Shown: piece by piece, positions 1 to 9,706 of the stretch
Numbering within the stretch: the first letter of the stretch is position 1
How the letters are laid out: each line of letters opens with the position of its first letter
Assembly (NCBI RefSeq): GCF_000482725.1
Contig: NZ_KI519483.1
Coordinates: 16,621 to 80,620, forward strand
DNA: 64,000 bases
Source of the DNA: Psychromonas arctica DSM 14288
Lineage (GTDB): Bacteria > Pseudomonadota > Gammaproteobacteria > Enterobacterales > Psychromonadaceae
Reading direction: 5' to 3'
The notes under the pieces: model-generated
Told to the model about the DNA's origin: nothing
The model's database searches: none
The model's input: only the letters and a program-made list of their open reading frames with translations
Position numbers and translations under genes: made by a program

Positions 1-38
1 GCGCTTATTCGCTCCATCTATCACCGACCACATTAAGA

Positions 39-76
39 AAACCGCTTTATGCTTAAACGCAAAAGCGGTTTTTTTC
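39..76 (+). terminator. Rho-independent terminator of an off-window gene
   Basis: A 10-bp perfect stem (AAACCGCTTT at 39-48, AAAGCGGTTT at 62-71) with a 13-nt loop is followed by a run of T. It probably ends a plus-strand gene lying left of the window. Between 77 and 334 I see only AT-rich sequence without a gene. Confidence 0.85.
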
Positions 77-334
77 TTCTTTAATTTGATAATATCAACC
101 CAGTTTTAACTCATTATTCTTCAAATTTCCCTCTTTTAAACACTACTTTTAGCTGCTTAGAATAACTAAAAAAAACCTAAGATTTAGCTCGGTGTCCATT
201 TTGGTTGCCAATAGATTTTTGTAAGTTAATTAATAGGTTTCTGATGTGCGGTATGAATAATTATTTTTACCGATATAATTAATCACAAATAATTTAATAC
301 AATTAATTTAAAAAGGTAGGTGTTTTAGATAAAG

Positions 335-870
335 CATTTCACAACGCACGAGCGTCAGTGGTGTATAAAGTATGGGACAAGCTATTGTAATCAGAGATCA
401 AAAAGACCCGAGACAACTTGGTGATACGTGGTATCTGAATGGGGCTTTTATCAAAATAAATGACGTATTGTATCGCCTTTGGCGAACAGTAGATAAAGAT
501 GGTCATGAAATTGATATTCTGGTGCAAAATGTGAAGATAAATGGGCTGCTATGCGTTTCTTTAAGCGATTATTGAAAAGTCAGTAATGGCACTGTTGAAG
601 ATTGTGACAGATAAATTAGCAAGCTATTCAGCTGCAAAAAGAGCTAATGCCAAGTGCGAGTACTCGACAGTTCAGTATGAAAATAATGGATGTGAATTAT
701 CGCATCAACCCACCCGGCTACAAGAATGGCACATAAGGCGAGTCAAACCCCATGGGCAAGCCGAAGAGTTTTTGACTTGTCGTGGTGTGGTAAACAACTT
801 ATTTCTATCTAGTCGACATTTAATGCAAGTGAAATATTACCTTCTTTTCCGTGATCCTCCATTTATAAAG
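335..870 (+). pseudogene. IS6-family transposase relic, several frameshifts
   Basis: Stretches of an IS6-type DDE transposase can be read only by changing frame. From about 335 the frame gives ERQWCIKYG, a helix typical just before the catalytic domain. From about 415 a second frame gives GDTWYLNGAFIKI and LWRTVDKDGHEIDILVQ, the first Asp region. From 536 a third frame gives DKWAAMRFFKRLLKSQ. From about 592 a fourth gives LKIVTDKLASYSAAKR and SHQPTRLQEWHIRRVK, the last part of the domain. At least three frame changes and a missing N-terminus mean it is inactive. I found no terminal inverted repeats, so the ends are approximate. The nearest genes are unrelated. Confidence 0.85.
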
Positions 871-1057
871 AGGAAACTGCAGTTGTGTCCAAAATTTAGG
901 TTAAGGCATGTTTGACGGTATTTCCTCGACTCGGTTCGAAAAGTTATCCATACCATGCAGCTCATCAGTCCATCATCTTCAGCTAAAAGCTAAGGTTAAC
1001 CAATACCCTAACATAATATTTTCGATTGAATCATTATCGGTATTTATAGAGCTGAAG

Positions 1058-1273
1058 CTATTTATTTAATGGAATAGCTTTCAGTGTTTTCAAAATGGCA
1101 GAGTTATTGCTGAATTCGGCTAGCTCGATGAAGTGGCTCTTTTCAATTTCTTGCATCTTTTGGTCTGCCAATAATTCTTTGAGAAGTTCTTCCTCATTAT
1201 TTGCTATTGCCGTTTTTATTGCAGCAAAGTTTGTGATGCTCTGTTTTTTGTTGTCTGTCTTGATTGATTTCAT
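1058..1273 (-). CDS. Small hypothetical protein, 71 aa
   Basis: This is a short, highly charged, probably helical protein with many Glu, Lys and Leu residues (for example NNEEELLKELLADQKMQEIEK). There is no signal peptide or membrane segment. I chose the ATG at 1273 because an AGAAGGA ribosome site lies about 10 bases upstream; the in-frame ATG at 1282 would sit almost on that site. The spacing of charged and Leu residues is loosely reminiscent of ankyrin-like helices, but I do not recognise the family. The gene stands alone between the IS relic and the first PRC-barrel gene. An overlapping plus-strand frame looks like a shadow. Confidence 0.55.
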   Translation of the reverse strand: MKSIKTDNKKQSITNFAAIKTAIANNEEELLKELLADQKMQEIEKSHFIELAEFSNNSAILKTLKAIPLNK

Positions 1274-1527
1274 TAGTCTCATTTCCTTCTATTCTTATAA
1301 CAATTATATTCATGTCGGTATTAGAATTTTTACCCATACAGAGCGCGTATTTAAAAAACATTAATGTTAAGTGAGAACACTATTATTTTAATTTTAGTAT
1401 TGAGAATATGTAGTTTGGGTAGACGCAATGCTTGTTGATATTATTGACGTTTGTATATTCAAGCCTCGAGTGGATAAGATAAGCTTTATTATGTTTATTA
1501 GTTGTTAAAATTATATCGAATTGGCTT

Positions 1528-2328
1528 TTAGTATACATCCCAGTAATTTTCAAAACCATAGTGTTTATAGACCGCTAATTCGTGGTTTCGACTTAGTTCT
1601 TGGTTAGGATTATAGTGAGGTGCTTTTTTTATCTTATCGCGAGTTAAATTGATGGTTACAGATTTATCCAGCCACTTCATTTCTTTAATCCATTCCGGCG
1701 AAATAAGTACTTTGTGTCCGCCAAACCAATTGGTCGTATCGATTATAAGATAACGGACAGACATCGATTGGTCTTCAATGATGATTCCAGAGACATGGCC
1801 AATATCACCGTCACTAGCATGAATATGATAACCAATAATAGCTTGGCTACTACGTAAATTTGGATCATCATTTTTATGTCGTTTAATGATAGCGGCTTCA
1901 TGCACAATTGCTATATCGTCGGCCTCTTTTGGCGTTTGTTCTGGTTGCCCAAAACCTGAGTTAAGTAAGTGAGGATACATGCCATCGCCCCAAAAACCTG
2001 TGTTGCCCCAATAGTATGGGTAGCTGTGGTAATCAAGTTGATCAATTTCCTGTTGACGCGAAACAGTTTTATCAGTATCAACTCTTGGACTATTTTTAAC
2101 TTGATCTCTGGTGCACAATACGTGAAACACTTTTTCTAACCAGTTTACTTTTTGTATTCCAATTGGTGATATCAATACCTTACGGCTTGATAACCAACTA
2201 TCGGTCTCAACAACGAAATAACGTACTACCCATTCGTTGTCATCAAATAAGAGATCTGTCACTTTACCTATATTGCCATCTGTGGCGGCAATACTGTAAT
2301 CCCGTAAATCGTGCACGCTGTGTAACAT
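1528..2328 (-). CDS. Double PRC-barrel domain protein (paralogue 1)
   Basis: The protein carries two PRC-barrel domains, small beta-barrels named after the photosynthetic reaction centre H subunit and used elsewhere as binding or regulatory modules. The first lies near residues 5-85 (DGNIGKVTDLLFDDNEWVVR, then a segment ending KVLISP) and the second near 165-245 (DGDIGHVSGIIIEDQSMSVR, then another KVLISP segment), each followed by a Leu-Thr-Arg-Asp/Lys tail. The linker is rich in Tyr, Trp and Gly. There is no signal peptide, so it is probably cytoplasmic. I start it at 2328, where AAAAGGA lies 8 bases upstream, rather than at the longer frame start at 2400. Two paralogues at 2825 and 14442 share the layout. 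Its molecular role is unknown. Confidence 0.85.
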   Translation of the reverse strand: MLHSVHDLRDYSIAATDGNIGKVTDLLFDDNEWVVRYFVVETDSWLSSRKVLISPIGIQKVNWLEKVFHVLCTRDQVKNSPRVDTDKTVSRQQEIDQLDYHSYPYYWGNTGFWGDGMYPHLLNSGFGQPEQTPKEADDIAIVHEAAIIKRHKNDDPNLRSSQAIIGYHIHASDGDIGHVSGIIIEDQSMSVRYLIIDTTNWFGGHKVLISPEWIKEMKWLDKSVTINLTRDKIKKAPHYNPNQELSRNHELAVYKHYGFENYWDVY

Positions 2329-2824
2329 AATCGATATCCTTTTATTATATTGATTGATAAATGTTTTTGTCTCATTTATTAAGTTAGTCTTCTTACTCAA
2401 TCTTGTCGGTACGCTGGCGAACAGACTATAATCCTTTGAAATGTGAAGATAAAAAAGTTGTATTTACAGTGTTTTTTTCTAACATTCTGCTATGTCATTT
2501 TATTAATTAGATTGGTAAATAATTTTTACCTTATAGCAGGGTTAACGACTGATAAAATAAATTTATTTACCCTTACGTCATCATTAGAATACTGCTGTTC
2601 ATATAATGTTTTTGACGCTATATCCTCATTAAAAAATATTCGATATTTAACTTTATTGGTATTAGAACTAAGTGTGTTGGCGTACATACTTCTGGCAACC
2701 TTGTAATGTAAACTTCTTAAATGAACTTTTTTTAGAGATAAAATTAATAAATTTTTCAAATATTGTTGTCTAGAACATTTGTCATAAGTAAATGAATTAA
2801 TAATAAAAATAGAGGTATACGCTG
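2329..2824. other. Intergenic region between divergent PRC-barrel genes
   Basis: This 496-bp AT-rich gap separates two divergently transcribed PRC-barrel genes and should hold both promoters. Short overlapping frames occur on both strands but lack ribosome sites and convincing composition, so I do not call a gene. No clear operator was recognised. Confidence 0.5.
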
Positions 2825-3622
2825 ATGTTACGGAGTCTAAATGAAATTATGCATCTTCAACTACAAGGTATCGATAAAGAAATAGGCAATTGTAAAGATT
2901 TTCTTTTTGATGATAAATATTGGGTAATACGCTATTTGGCAGTTGATACTAACAGGTGGTTGCCATTTTTGGGCAAAGTTCTGATTAGCCCTAGATCACT
3001 TGGTGAAGTAAGATGTGAAACGCATCAACTTTCGGTCAATTTAACTCGAGAGGAAGTAAAAAATAGTCCCTCATTTGATGAAAATCAGCCCATATCTCAT
3101 CTATACGAAGCGGAATTATTTAAATACTATGGTAATGGTTTTTATTGGATGGGTGAAAGTCAGTGGGCAACTTGTACTAGTCCTGCTGAAATAGCCGAAT
3201 CAAATTTATTTGCTAATAAAACTCAAAGTATTGCAACTAAAATTGAAAACAAATTAGAAGAACGGTACTTGCGTTCATCAATTGAGGTTAAGGGGTACAA
3301 AATCCACGCAACAGATCAAAGTATTGGACATATAGAGGACTTTATTTTGGATGATGGTAATTGGTCTATTTGCTATCTTATTATCAAGACTCGAAATTGG
3401 CTGCCAGGCGGACGTACAGTAATTATTAGTCCTAATTGTATTGAAACAGTGAATTGTATCGATGGTTCTATAACTATTAACGTAAGTGCTAAGGTAGTAG
3501 AGGATAGTCCATTATTCGATTCAAACCGACTTACTGATCCTCAATATGAAGCGCATCTTCATGAGTACTATGAAATTTCACAGAGCTCGAAATACTTGTC
3601 TGATCTGAAAGTGAGGTTATAA
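2825..3622 (+). CDS. Double PRC-barrel domain protein (paralogue 2)
   Basis: This 265-residue protein has two PRC-barrel domains. The first is around residues 10-95 (GNCKDFLFDDKYWVIRYLAV, then GKVLISP) and the second around 155-240 (IGHIEDFILDDGNWSICYLI, then a RTVIISP segment). Like its relatives it has a Trp-rich linker and no export signal. The start is preceded by AGAGGTATACGCTG, and this leader is nearly identical before the paralogue at 14442, which points to gene duplication including the 5' untranslated region. It is closest to that paralogue and more distant from the one at 1528. The neighbours are stress and ion-transport genes, so a stress role is plausible but not shown by the sequence. 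Confidence 0.85.
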   Translation: MLRSLNEIMHLQLQGIDKEIGNCKDFLFDDKYWVIRYLAVDTNRWLPFLGKVLISPRSLGEVRCETHQLSVNLTREEVKNSPSFDENQPISHLYEAELFKYYGNGFYWMGESQWATCTSPAEIAESNLFANKTQSIATKIENKLEERYLRSSIEVKGYKIHATDQSIGHIEDFILDDGNWSICYLIIKTRNWLPGGRTVIISPNCIETVNCIDGSITINVSAKVVEDSPLFDSNRLTDPQYEAHLHEYYEISQSSKYLSDLKVRL

Positions 3623-4321
3623 GTAATAATAAAGTCAAACGACCTTATATATATTTAATTTTCTTGTGGGTCTCAATCATGAATAATATGCCGTAACCCA
3701 TTATCTATCTTGTTCCTACCTATTTGACATATCACGCTGGTATTATTTAAGACCCTAAAGGACGGCGCCTTCGAAAATTTCTGTAGGTCTGACTGGTTGG
3801 TATGACTAAGGCACTGTTATTGTAAATTTATAAATATACTTCATTTGAGTCTACGTATCAGCTGAAGGTTTGAATCTGGCTCCTAACCACATCAGAATTA
3901 TTTCACTTTTGGATAATGATTTTCAAACCTTCTGATAAATGTGGATTTTGTTACGGAGTTGTTTTTTTTTGATGTTAAATTTTGAGAAAGTATCCTTAGA
4001 ATGAACTATCTCCAGCAGAATAAAACAAAGATTAATCCTAAATTTTAGATTTGCTATTGCTTTATCAATGCTTAATTTTAGTTATTTGATCCGGTCAAAT
4101 TTTAAGTATTTTTATTGACGTTAATTCTTCAACAACTTTTGTGTGTGCCAACGTACCGACGCCAATTTCATTTGGCGATATCGTTTAACCCTCTGATTGT
4201 TTTTGCTTATTGAATTTGATGCCTTGAATACATCATAGGCAAATGTCGTGAGTGAAAACAATTATTTTTCACGAAGATAATTTAACTGTCTTCCTAATCT
4301 TATTATCAAAAGGTGTCGAAT
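3623..4321. other. Long intergenic region before the dehydrogenase gene
   Basis: About 700 bp without a supported gene. It contains an 11-bp perfect inverted repeat, GAAGGTTTGAA at 3864-3874 and its complement at 3922-3932, separated by 47 bases. This could be an extended hairpin or an operator pair. The rest is AT-rich and unremarkable. Confidence 0.5.
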
Positions 4322-5101
4322 ATGTTATTAGAAGGTAAAGTTGCGCTGGTTACAGGGGCTGCTCAAGGGATTGGCCGTGCTATTGCAATGCGTTTAGCAA
4401 AAGATGGAGCAGATATTGGCATCGTCGATTTAAACGAAGATAAAATGCTCGCTGTTTGTCATGAATTAGAAGCATTAGGATGTAAAACAACTATTTTCAA
4501 AGCCGATGTTAGTGATAGGAAGCAAGTTTATTCTGCTATTGAGCATGTAGAAAAAACGTTAGGTGGATTTGACATCATGGTGAATAACGCTGGTATTGCA
4601 CAAGTTCAAGCCCTTGCTGACGTCACCCAAGAAGAATTAGATAACATTCAAAAAATAAATGTAGGGGGAACGCTTTGGGGTATTCAGGCCGCGGCAAAAA
4701 AATTCATTGAGAACAAACAAAAAGGCAAAATAATAAACGCCTCTTCTATTGCTGGGCATAATGGGTTTGCTCTACTGGGTGTGTATTCTGCAACTAAATT
4801 TGCTGTGCGCGCGTTAACTCAAGCAGCGGCGCAGGAATACGCAAGTGCAGGCATCACTGTAAATGCCTATTGCCCAGGTGTAGTTGGGACAGATATGTGG
4901 ATCGACATTGATAAACGCTTCTCTGAAATCACTGGCGCAGCTGAAGGTGATACCTATAAAAAATATGTCGATGGAATTGCGCTTGGCCGTGCACAAACAC
5001 CAGAGGATGTTGCCAACTTTGTTTCTTACTTAGCGGGCTCAGACTCTGATTATATGACAGGTCAAGCACCACTAATTGATGGCGGTATCATTTACCGTTA
5101 A
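4322..5101 (+). CDS. Short-chain dehydrogenase, diacetyl/acetoin reductase type
   Basis: This 259-residue classical SDR has the NAD(P)-binding motif TGAAQGIG at residues 11-18, NNAG near residue 90, and the catalytic set Ser142, Tyr155 and Lys159 (YSATK). The C-terminus (YMTGQAPLIDGG) is typical. Length and internal motifs resemble acetoin-forming diacetyl reductases and meso-2,3-butanediol dehydrogenases, which reduce diacetyl or acetoin with NADH in the cytoplasm. SDRs are hard to assign to a substrate by eye, so the substrate is inferred. An upstream GTG at 4313 overlaps the AAAGG ribosome site, so the ATG at 4322 is the better start. Butanediol formation would limit acid build-up, which fits the pH and ion genes nearby. 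Confidence 0.85.
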   Translation: MLLEGKVALVTGAAQGIGRAIAMRLAKDGADIGIVDLNEDKMLAVCHELEALGCKTTIFKADVSDRKQVYSAIEHVEKTLGGFDIMVNNAGIAQVQALADVTQEELDNIQKINVGGTLWGIQAAAKKFIENKQKGKIINASSIAGHNGFALLGVYSATKFAVRALTQAAAQEYASAGITVNAYCPGVVGTDMWIDIDKRFSEITGAAEGDTYKKYVDGIALGRAQTPEDVANFVSYLAGSDSDYMTGQAPLIDGGIIYR

Positions 5102-5142
5102 CGAGCTAGCTTTTAAGGTTTTCTCATCTTATTTTTATCGGC

Positions 5143-5176
5143 GGTGGCTTAGTAATCGATTGAGCCTAAGTCCACC
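5143..5176 (+). terminator. Hairpin after the dehydrogenase gene
   Basis: GGTGGCTTAG at 5143-5152 pairs with CTAAGTCCACC at 5166-5176 with one bulged base. There is no long T run, so it may be a weak terminator or a processing structure. The rest of the 5102-5452 gap shows nothing else that I can support. Confidence 0.5.
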
Positions 5177-5452
5177 AACTTTATACTGCAATCCAACAAT
5201 AAATTATTATGCATAAGCTTACAAACGTTAGGACTGTTATTTCACCGGTCTGATAGTGCTTTCGAACTCATTATGATTGTGTTGAAAAATGAGGGGTTGA
5301 AAAATCGATGCGTTTTAGCAAACGTCTTTTTCATCTGGTTCTCGAGCTGGCATGGCTAAAGAAGTAATGATTTGCTTAGGTATTGATGACAGGATTTGAA
5401 TTTGCAAAACACACCTAATTTTAAAAATTAATACTATGAAAGGACACTTGTC

Positions 5453-7942
5453 ATGAAAAATAACCATGACCAATCTAAAGCTTCTGATACGAAAAATACA
5501 TCAGATAACACACGTGATCCAAACAACGACTTAAAATCTATGCCTCTAGAGGACCTAAAGGAAAAATTAACATCATCACCGGACGGTCTCCATCAGTCAG
5601 AAGCAGAAAAAAGACTAGAGCAATACGGGCCAAATGAGCTAGAAGAAAAAAAAACCAATGCTTTTCTTAAATTCCTTTCGTATTTCTGGGGGCCAATACC
5701 ATGGATGATCGAAATTGCTGTGATCCTCTCCGCTGTTGCTCAGCATTGGCCTGACTTTTTTATTATTCTCGTTCTACTGTTAGCTAATTCTGTCGTTGGG
5801 TTCTGGGAAGAGCACCAAGCGGGTAATGCCATTGCAGCATTAAAAGATAAGCTGGCTACTAATGCGCATGTGAAACGTGATGGTAAATGGACTGTTTCGG
5901 CTGCTCGCGAGTTGGTACCTGGCGACATCATTCGCCTTAGGTTTGGTGATATTGTACCAGCAGATGCTCGGCTGCTTGATGAATCCTCGGTGGAGGTTGA
6001 TCAATCGGCTTTGACTGGTGAGTCACTGCCCGTATCACGTAAACAGGGCGATCCGATATTTTCAGGTTCAATCATAAGACAAGGTAATACTGATGCACTG
6101 GTCTACGGCACCGGCGCAAACACTTTCTTTGGAAAAACAGCTGAACTGATGAAAGAAGAGAAAACCACAAGTCATTTTCAGCGTGCTGTACTGAAGATTG
6201 GTAACTATCTGATTATTCTGGCGATTGTGCTGGTGGCTGTGATTATTGTTGTTTCTATTTTCAGGGGGGATCCCATCTTAACTACGTTGCAGTTTGCCTT
6301 AGTGTTAACCGTGGCTGCAATTCCCGTTGCTATGCCGACGGTGTTGTCTGTAACTATGGCTGTTGGAGCAAGCTTACTCGCTAAAAAAGAGGCTATTGTG
6401 ACGCGACTTGCCGCTATAGAAGAACTTGCGGGTGTCGATATTCTGTGCTCCGATAAAACCGGTACACTGACACAAAACAATCTCACGCTCGGGGAACCGT
6501 TCTGCATAAATGATGTATCGGCTGACCAGCTGATTCTTTGTGCTGCGCTGGCCTCGCGCGCTGAAGATGAAGATACTATCGATAAAGCTGTACTTGATGG
6601 TCTTGGAAAAGATCAAAAAATGTCCGATTGGCAAGTACTTCATTTTCAACCATTTGACCCGATAAATAAACGTACTGAAGCTACCGTAAAGAATAGCAAT
6701 AGAAAAAAATTTAAGATAATGAAGGGTGCTCCACAGGTGATACTAGAGTTGTCAGCTAATGCGAAGGAAATCAAAGCGGAAGTTCAAAAAGCCATTAATG
6801 AATTTGCATCACGTGGTTTTCGGTCGTTGGGTGTTGCACGGACCGATGCAAATGATGCTTGGGAATTTATCGGCGTTCTACCTATGTTTGATCCTCCTCG
6901 AGAAGAAGCTAAATCGACCATAGCGACTGCAAAGAAAATGGGTGTTCAGGTTAAAATGTTGACGGGAGACCAAGTCGCAATTGCTAAAGAAACGGCAGAA
7001 AAATTGGGAATGGGAGCTAATATTCTCGATGCTAGCGGTTTTAGTGATTCAAAGCATCAAGAGTCAGATGCATTTGCAGATACAATCGAAAATGCAGATG
7101 GGTTTGCGCAAGTATTCCCCGAGCATAAATACCACATTGTAGACTTATTGCAGCAACGGGGGCATATTGTTGGCATGACTGGCGATGGTGTAAATGATGC
7201 TCCTGCATTGAAAAAATCTGATTGTGGTATTGCCGTATCTGATTCAACTGACGCAGCTCGAGCAGCGGCATCCATTGTACTTATGAAGCCGGGCCTTTCA
7301 GTGATCGTCGATGCTATTAAAGAGAGTCGTAAAATATTTCAGCGGATGAATAGTTATGCTATTTATCGGATAGCGGAAACACTGCGAGTATTATTATTCA
7401 TGACACTAGCGATTCTAGTCTTTGATTTTTATCCATTAACCGCTGTCATGATTGTGATGCTAGCGCTACTCAATGATGGTGCAATTTTATCCATTGCTTA
7501 CGATAATGTCAGATATGAAAACAAGCCCGAGATCTGGAATATGCGTTTGGTTATTGGAGTGGCTACGGTGCTTGGGGTGCTAGGTCCGATTGCTGCATTT
7601 GGACTCTTTTATATTGGCGACAGTATCTATCAACTTGATCGTCCACATCTACAGACATTGATGTATCTAATGTTATCTGTTGCAGGGCATTTGACTATCT
7701 TTCTGACGAGGACTCGAGGACCGTTCTGGTCGATTCGTCCGGCAAATATTCTTTTATATGCGGTGATTGGTACGCAAATTCTAGCAACATTGATTGCTCT
7801 CTTTGGAGTGTTCATGACACCACTTAACTGGGGTTGGGTGCTATTTGTTTGGGCCTATGCACTTGTTTGGTTCCTTGTGACTGACCGTGTGAAACTATTG
7901 GCCTACCGCATATTAGATCCAATAACCAAATCTGATAAATAA
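5453..7942 (+). CDS. Plasma-membrane H+-ATPase, P-type (P3A class)
   Basis: At 829 residues this is a complete P-type ATPase resembling fungal, plant and archaeal/bacterial proton pumps. These couple ATP hydrolysis to H+ export across the cytoplasmic membrane. Visible are the actuator TGES at residues 188-191, the phosphorylated Asp334 in DKTGTLTQN, KGAP in the nucleotide-binding domain, MLTGD, and the hinge GDGVNDAP at 577-584. Hydrophobic segments lie near residues 75-120 and 245-320, and in a C-terminal block from about 640. The N-terminus is hydrophilic and carries no heavy-metal-binding domain or CPx motif, which argues against a metal pump. AAGGAC precedes the ATG. It is a monocistronic gene in the stress island. 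The transported ion is inferred from family resemblance. Confidence 0.9.
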   Translation: MKNNHDQSKASDTKNTSDNTRDPNNDLKSMPLEDLKEKLTSSPDGLHQSEAEKRLEQYGPNELEEKKTNAFLKFLSYFWGPIPWMIEIAVILSAVAQHWPDFFIILVLLLANSVVGFWEEHQAGNAIAALKDKLATNAHVKRDGKWTVSAARELVPGDIIRLRFGDIVPADARLLDESSVEVDQSALTGESLPVSRKQGDPIFSGSIIRQGNTDALVYGTGANTFFGKTAELMKEEKTTSHFQRAVLKIGNYLIILAIVLVAVIIVVSIFRGDPILTTLQFALVLTVAAIPVAMPTVLSVTMAVGASLLAKKEAIVTRLAAIEELAGVDILCSDKTGTLTQNNLTLGEPFCINDVSADQLILCAALASRAEDEDTIDKAVLDGLGKDQKMSDWQVLHFQPFDPINKRTEATVKNSNRKKFKIMKGAPQVILELSANAKEIKAEVQKAINEFASRGFRSLGVARTDANDAWEFIGVLPMFDPPREEAKSTIATAKKMGVQVKMLTGDQVAIAKETAEKLGMGANILDASGFSDSKHQESDAFADTIENADGFAQVFPEHKYHIVDLLQQRGHIVGMTGDGVNDAPALKKSDCGIAVSDSTDAARAAASIVLMKPGLSVIVDAIKESRKIFQRMNSYAIYRIAETLRVLLFMTLAILVFDFYPLTAVMIVMLALLNDGAILSIAYDNVRYENKPEIWNMRLVIGVATVLGVLGPIAAFGLFYIGDSIYQLDRPHLQTLMYLMLSVAGHLTIFLTRTRGPFWSIRPANILLYAVIGTQILATLIALFGVFMTPLNWGWVLFVWAYALVWFLVTDRVKLLAYRILDPITKSDK

Positions 7943-7977
7943 CGTTAGTTTGTTTTGTTCCATTCCATTGATGTTGA

Positions 7978-8014
7978 GATACAGGAGCGTTTATTTAGAC
8001 GCTTCTGTATCGAT
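7978..8014 (+). terminator. Hairpin after the H+-ATPase gene
   Basis: GATACAGGAGCGT at 7978-7990 pairs with ACGCTTCTGTATC through 13 positions, one of them a G-U pair. No T run follows, so termination is only probable. The remaining gap up to about 8673 is AT-rich and contains no gene I can support; it should carry the promoter of the Crp/Fnr gene. Confidence 0.55.
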
Positions 8015-8673
8015 GGAAATAGGGATTAAAAAAAAGCAAAATTTATCAAATTTTTACTGAATATAAAGTGTCATAGCAGCCGTTTTAATGTGCGTAAATT
8101 GACGGTGTTAAACGTTTAAAAATGATGATATAGGAAATAACAAGAATCTAGTTAGAACCAAAATTTTCAACAGAGTATTGATGAGTTTTTGACGATAAAC
8201 TGCCCAAAATTGATCATGTTTCACAATAGAACTAATAATATCGTTAGATCTCTATTATTTATCTTAGATCATGATGGCTATGCTCCAAGTAAGTTTAAAT
8301 ATCCAATATTAGAGGTCATATATCCATTACGTTTCAACATTCTAATTACATAATGATAAATAACAAATAGCAGGGTGATGACTAATCGCCGTTATTTGAA
8401 AAGAGAGCTTGAAAAATTTTCAGTTCAATAATACTTGTAATATAAACATTTTTCGGGATGTACATATTTGATCCCTACATGATAAATTTTTTTACTTATA
8501 ATGATTTGGCGTAATTTTATTGTAGTTAGTCACATCGCTAATATTGCTTATTATACAGATAAAATAGTATTGTAAATGTCTACTGCAAAGTTAGTAAAGT
8601 TACTTTTGTGACATTAATTTTGGCTCCATCAATTAGCTACATCGAGAGCTATAAAAAAGGATGCTTTAAGACT

Positions 8674-9423
8674 ATGTCAAAAATATTAGATTCCAAGATC
8701 ACACCTTTAAAAAATCATCTATTATCTGCTTTGCCTTCCGAAGTGCATGAACGGTTATTTCCGTTTATTGAACTGGTGAAATTAGAATTAGGTGAAGTGA
8801 TTTATGAGTCCGGTGATAAGCTTTTTCATGTGTATTTTCCTGTAAATTCAATCGTCTCTTTGTTATATGTAATGGAGAGCGGTTCATCGGCTGAAATATC
8901 TGTCGTTGGTAATGAAGGGATTATCGGAATTGCATTGTTTATGGGCGGAGAAACTACTCCTAGCCGAGCTGTAGTACAGAGTGCTGGTTATGCTTATCGA
9001 CTTAAAGGGAAGTTATTGACAGAAGAATTTAATCGCCATGGGAAATTGTTAGACCTGATGCTTCGTTATACGCAATCTCTTATTACTCAAATGTCACAAA
9101 CAGCTGTGTGTAACCGCCATCATTCTATTGACCAGCAATTATGCCGTTGGCTTTTATTGTCGCTTGATCGCCTACCTGATAATAAAATTACAATGACTCA
9201 AGAGCTTATTGCAAATATGTTAGGAGTACGGAGGGAAGGTGTAACTGAGGCCGCTGGAAAATTACAGAAGAATGGAGTAATTGATTATCATCGTGGACAT
9301 ATTACTGTGTTAGACAGGCATAAACTAGAAAAATTAAGCTGTGAATGTTATAGCGTAGTAAAAAAAGAAACTGACCGATTATTACCTTACGCAAAAACAA
9401 AATGCCATTACCATTCAAAATGA
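8674..9423 (+). CDS. Crp/Fnr-family transcription regulator
   Basis: A 249-residue regulator with an N-terminal cyclic-nucleotide-binding-like beta-barrel (GEVIYESGDKLFHVYFP, then EISVVGNEGIIGIALFMGG) and a C-terminal winged helix-turn-helix (TQELIANMLGVRREGVTEA). It lacks the N-terminal Cys cluster of Fnr, so oxygen sensing through an iron-sulfur cluster is unlikely. The segment CNRHHSIDQQLCRWLL is typical of a widespread uncharacterised Crp-like group. A GTG at 8608 would add 22 residues, but the ATG at 8674 begins where the family similarity starts; its AAGG ribosome site is 13 bases away, which is long. It may control nearby stress genes; no operator was identified. Confidence 0.85.
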   Translation: MSKILDSKITPLKNHLLSALPSEVHERLFPFIELVKLELGEVIYESGDKLFHVYFPVNSIVSLLYVMESGSSAEISVVGNEGIIGIALFMGGETTPSRAVVQSAGYAYRLKGKLLTEEFNRHGKLLDLMLRYTQSLITQMSQTAVCNRHHSIDQQLCRWLLLSLDRLPDNKITMTQELIANMLGVRREGVTEAAGKLQKNGVIDYHRGHITVLDRHKLEKLSCECYSVVKKETDRLLPYAKTKCHYHSK

Positions 9424-9629
9424 ATAATTAATTATTAGGGGTAGACCTAACTGAATTCACCAATACGCTTTCTATGAAACCTTTGGCTATTCCAGGTAAA
9501 AAATAACTTCTGTCAACGTCTAAATTTGGTACTAATTAACAAAATTAAAAATATGTTTATACTGATCGGTGAAATATTATTTAGGCGGGGTATTTTGTAA
9601 GCTTTCAATATTTATATTATTTAATTCAT

Positions 9630-9658
9630 GGAATGCAATAGCAATTGTAATGCATTCC
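9630..9658. terminator. Hairpin between convergent genes
   Basis: GGAATGCA at 9630-9637 pairs with TGCATTCC at 9651-9658 between the convergent Crp/Fnr and uspA genes. It may act as a weak bidirectional terminator; no strong T run is present on either side. Confidence 0.4.
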
Positions 9659-9706
9659 TTCCATGTTTATTCTAATAATATGGTTATCAATATCACCATC
9701 GGTTTT

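Noticed and set aside
1095-1364. Plus-strand frame opposite the small hypothetical gene
   Set aside because: Its composition follows from the opposite strand's coding frame, and it lacks a ribosome site.
2443-2759. Overlapping small ORFs on both strands between two PRC-barrel genes
   Set aside because: Neither has a ribosome site, and both are explained by AT-rich sequence. The plus-strand frame is hydrophobic but shows no family pattern.
6205-7275. Several minus-strand frames inside the H+-ATPase gene
   Set aside because: They are shadows of a long, well-conserved gene on the plus strand.
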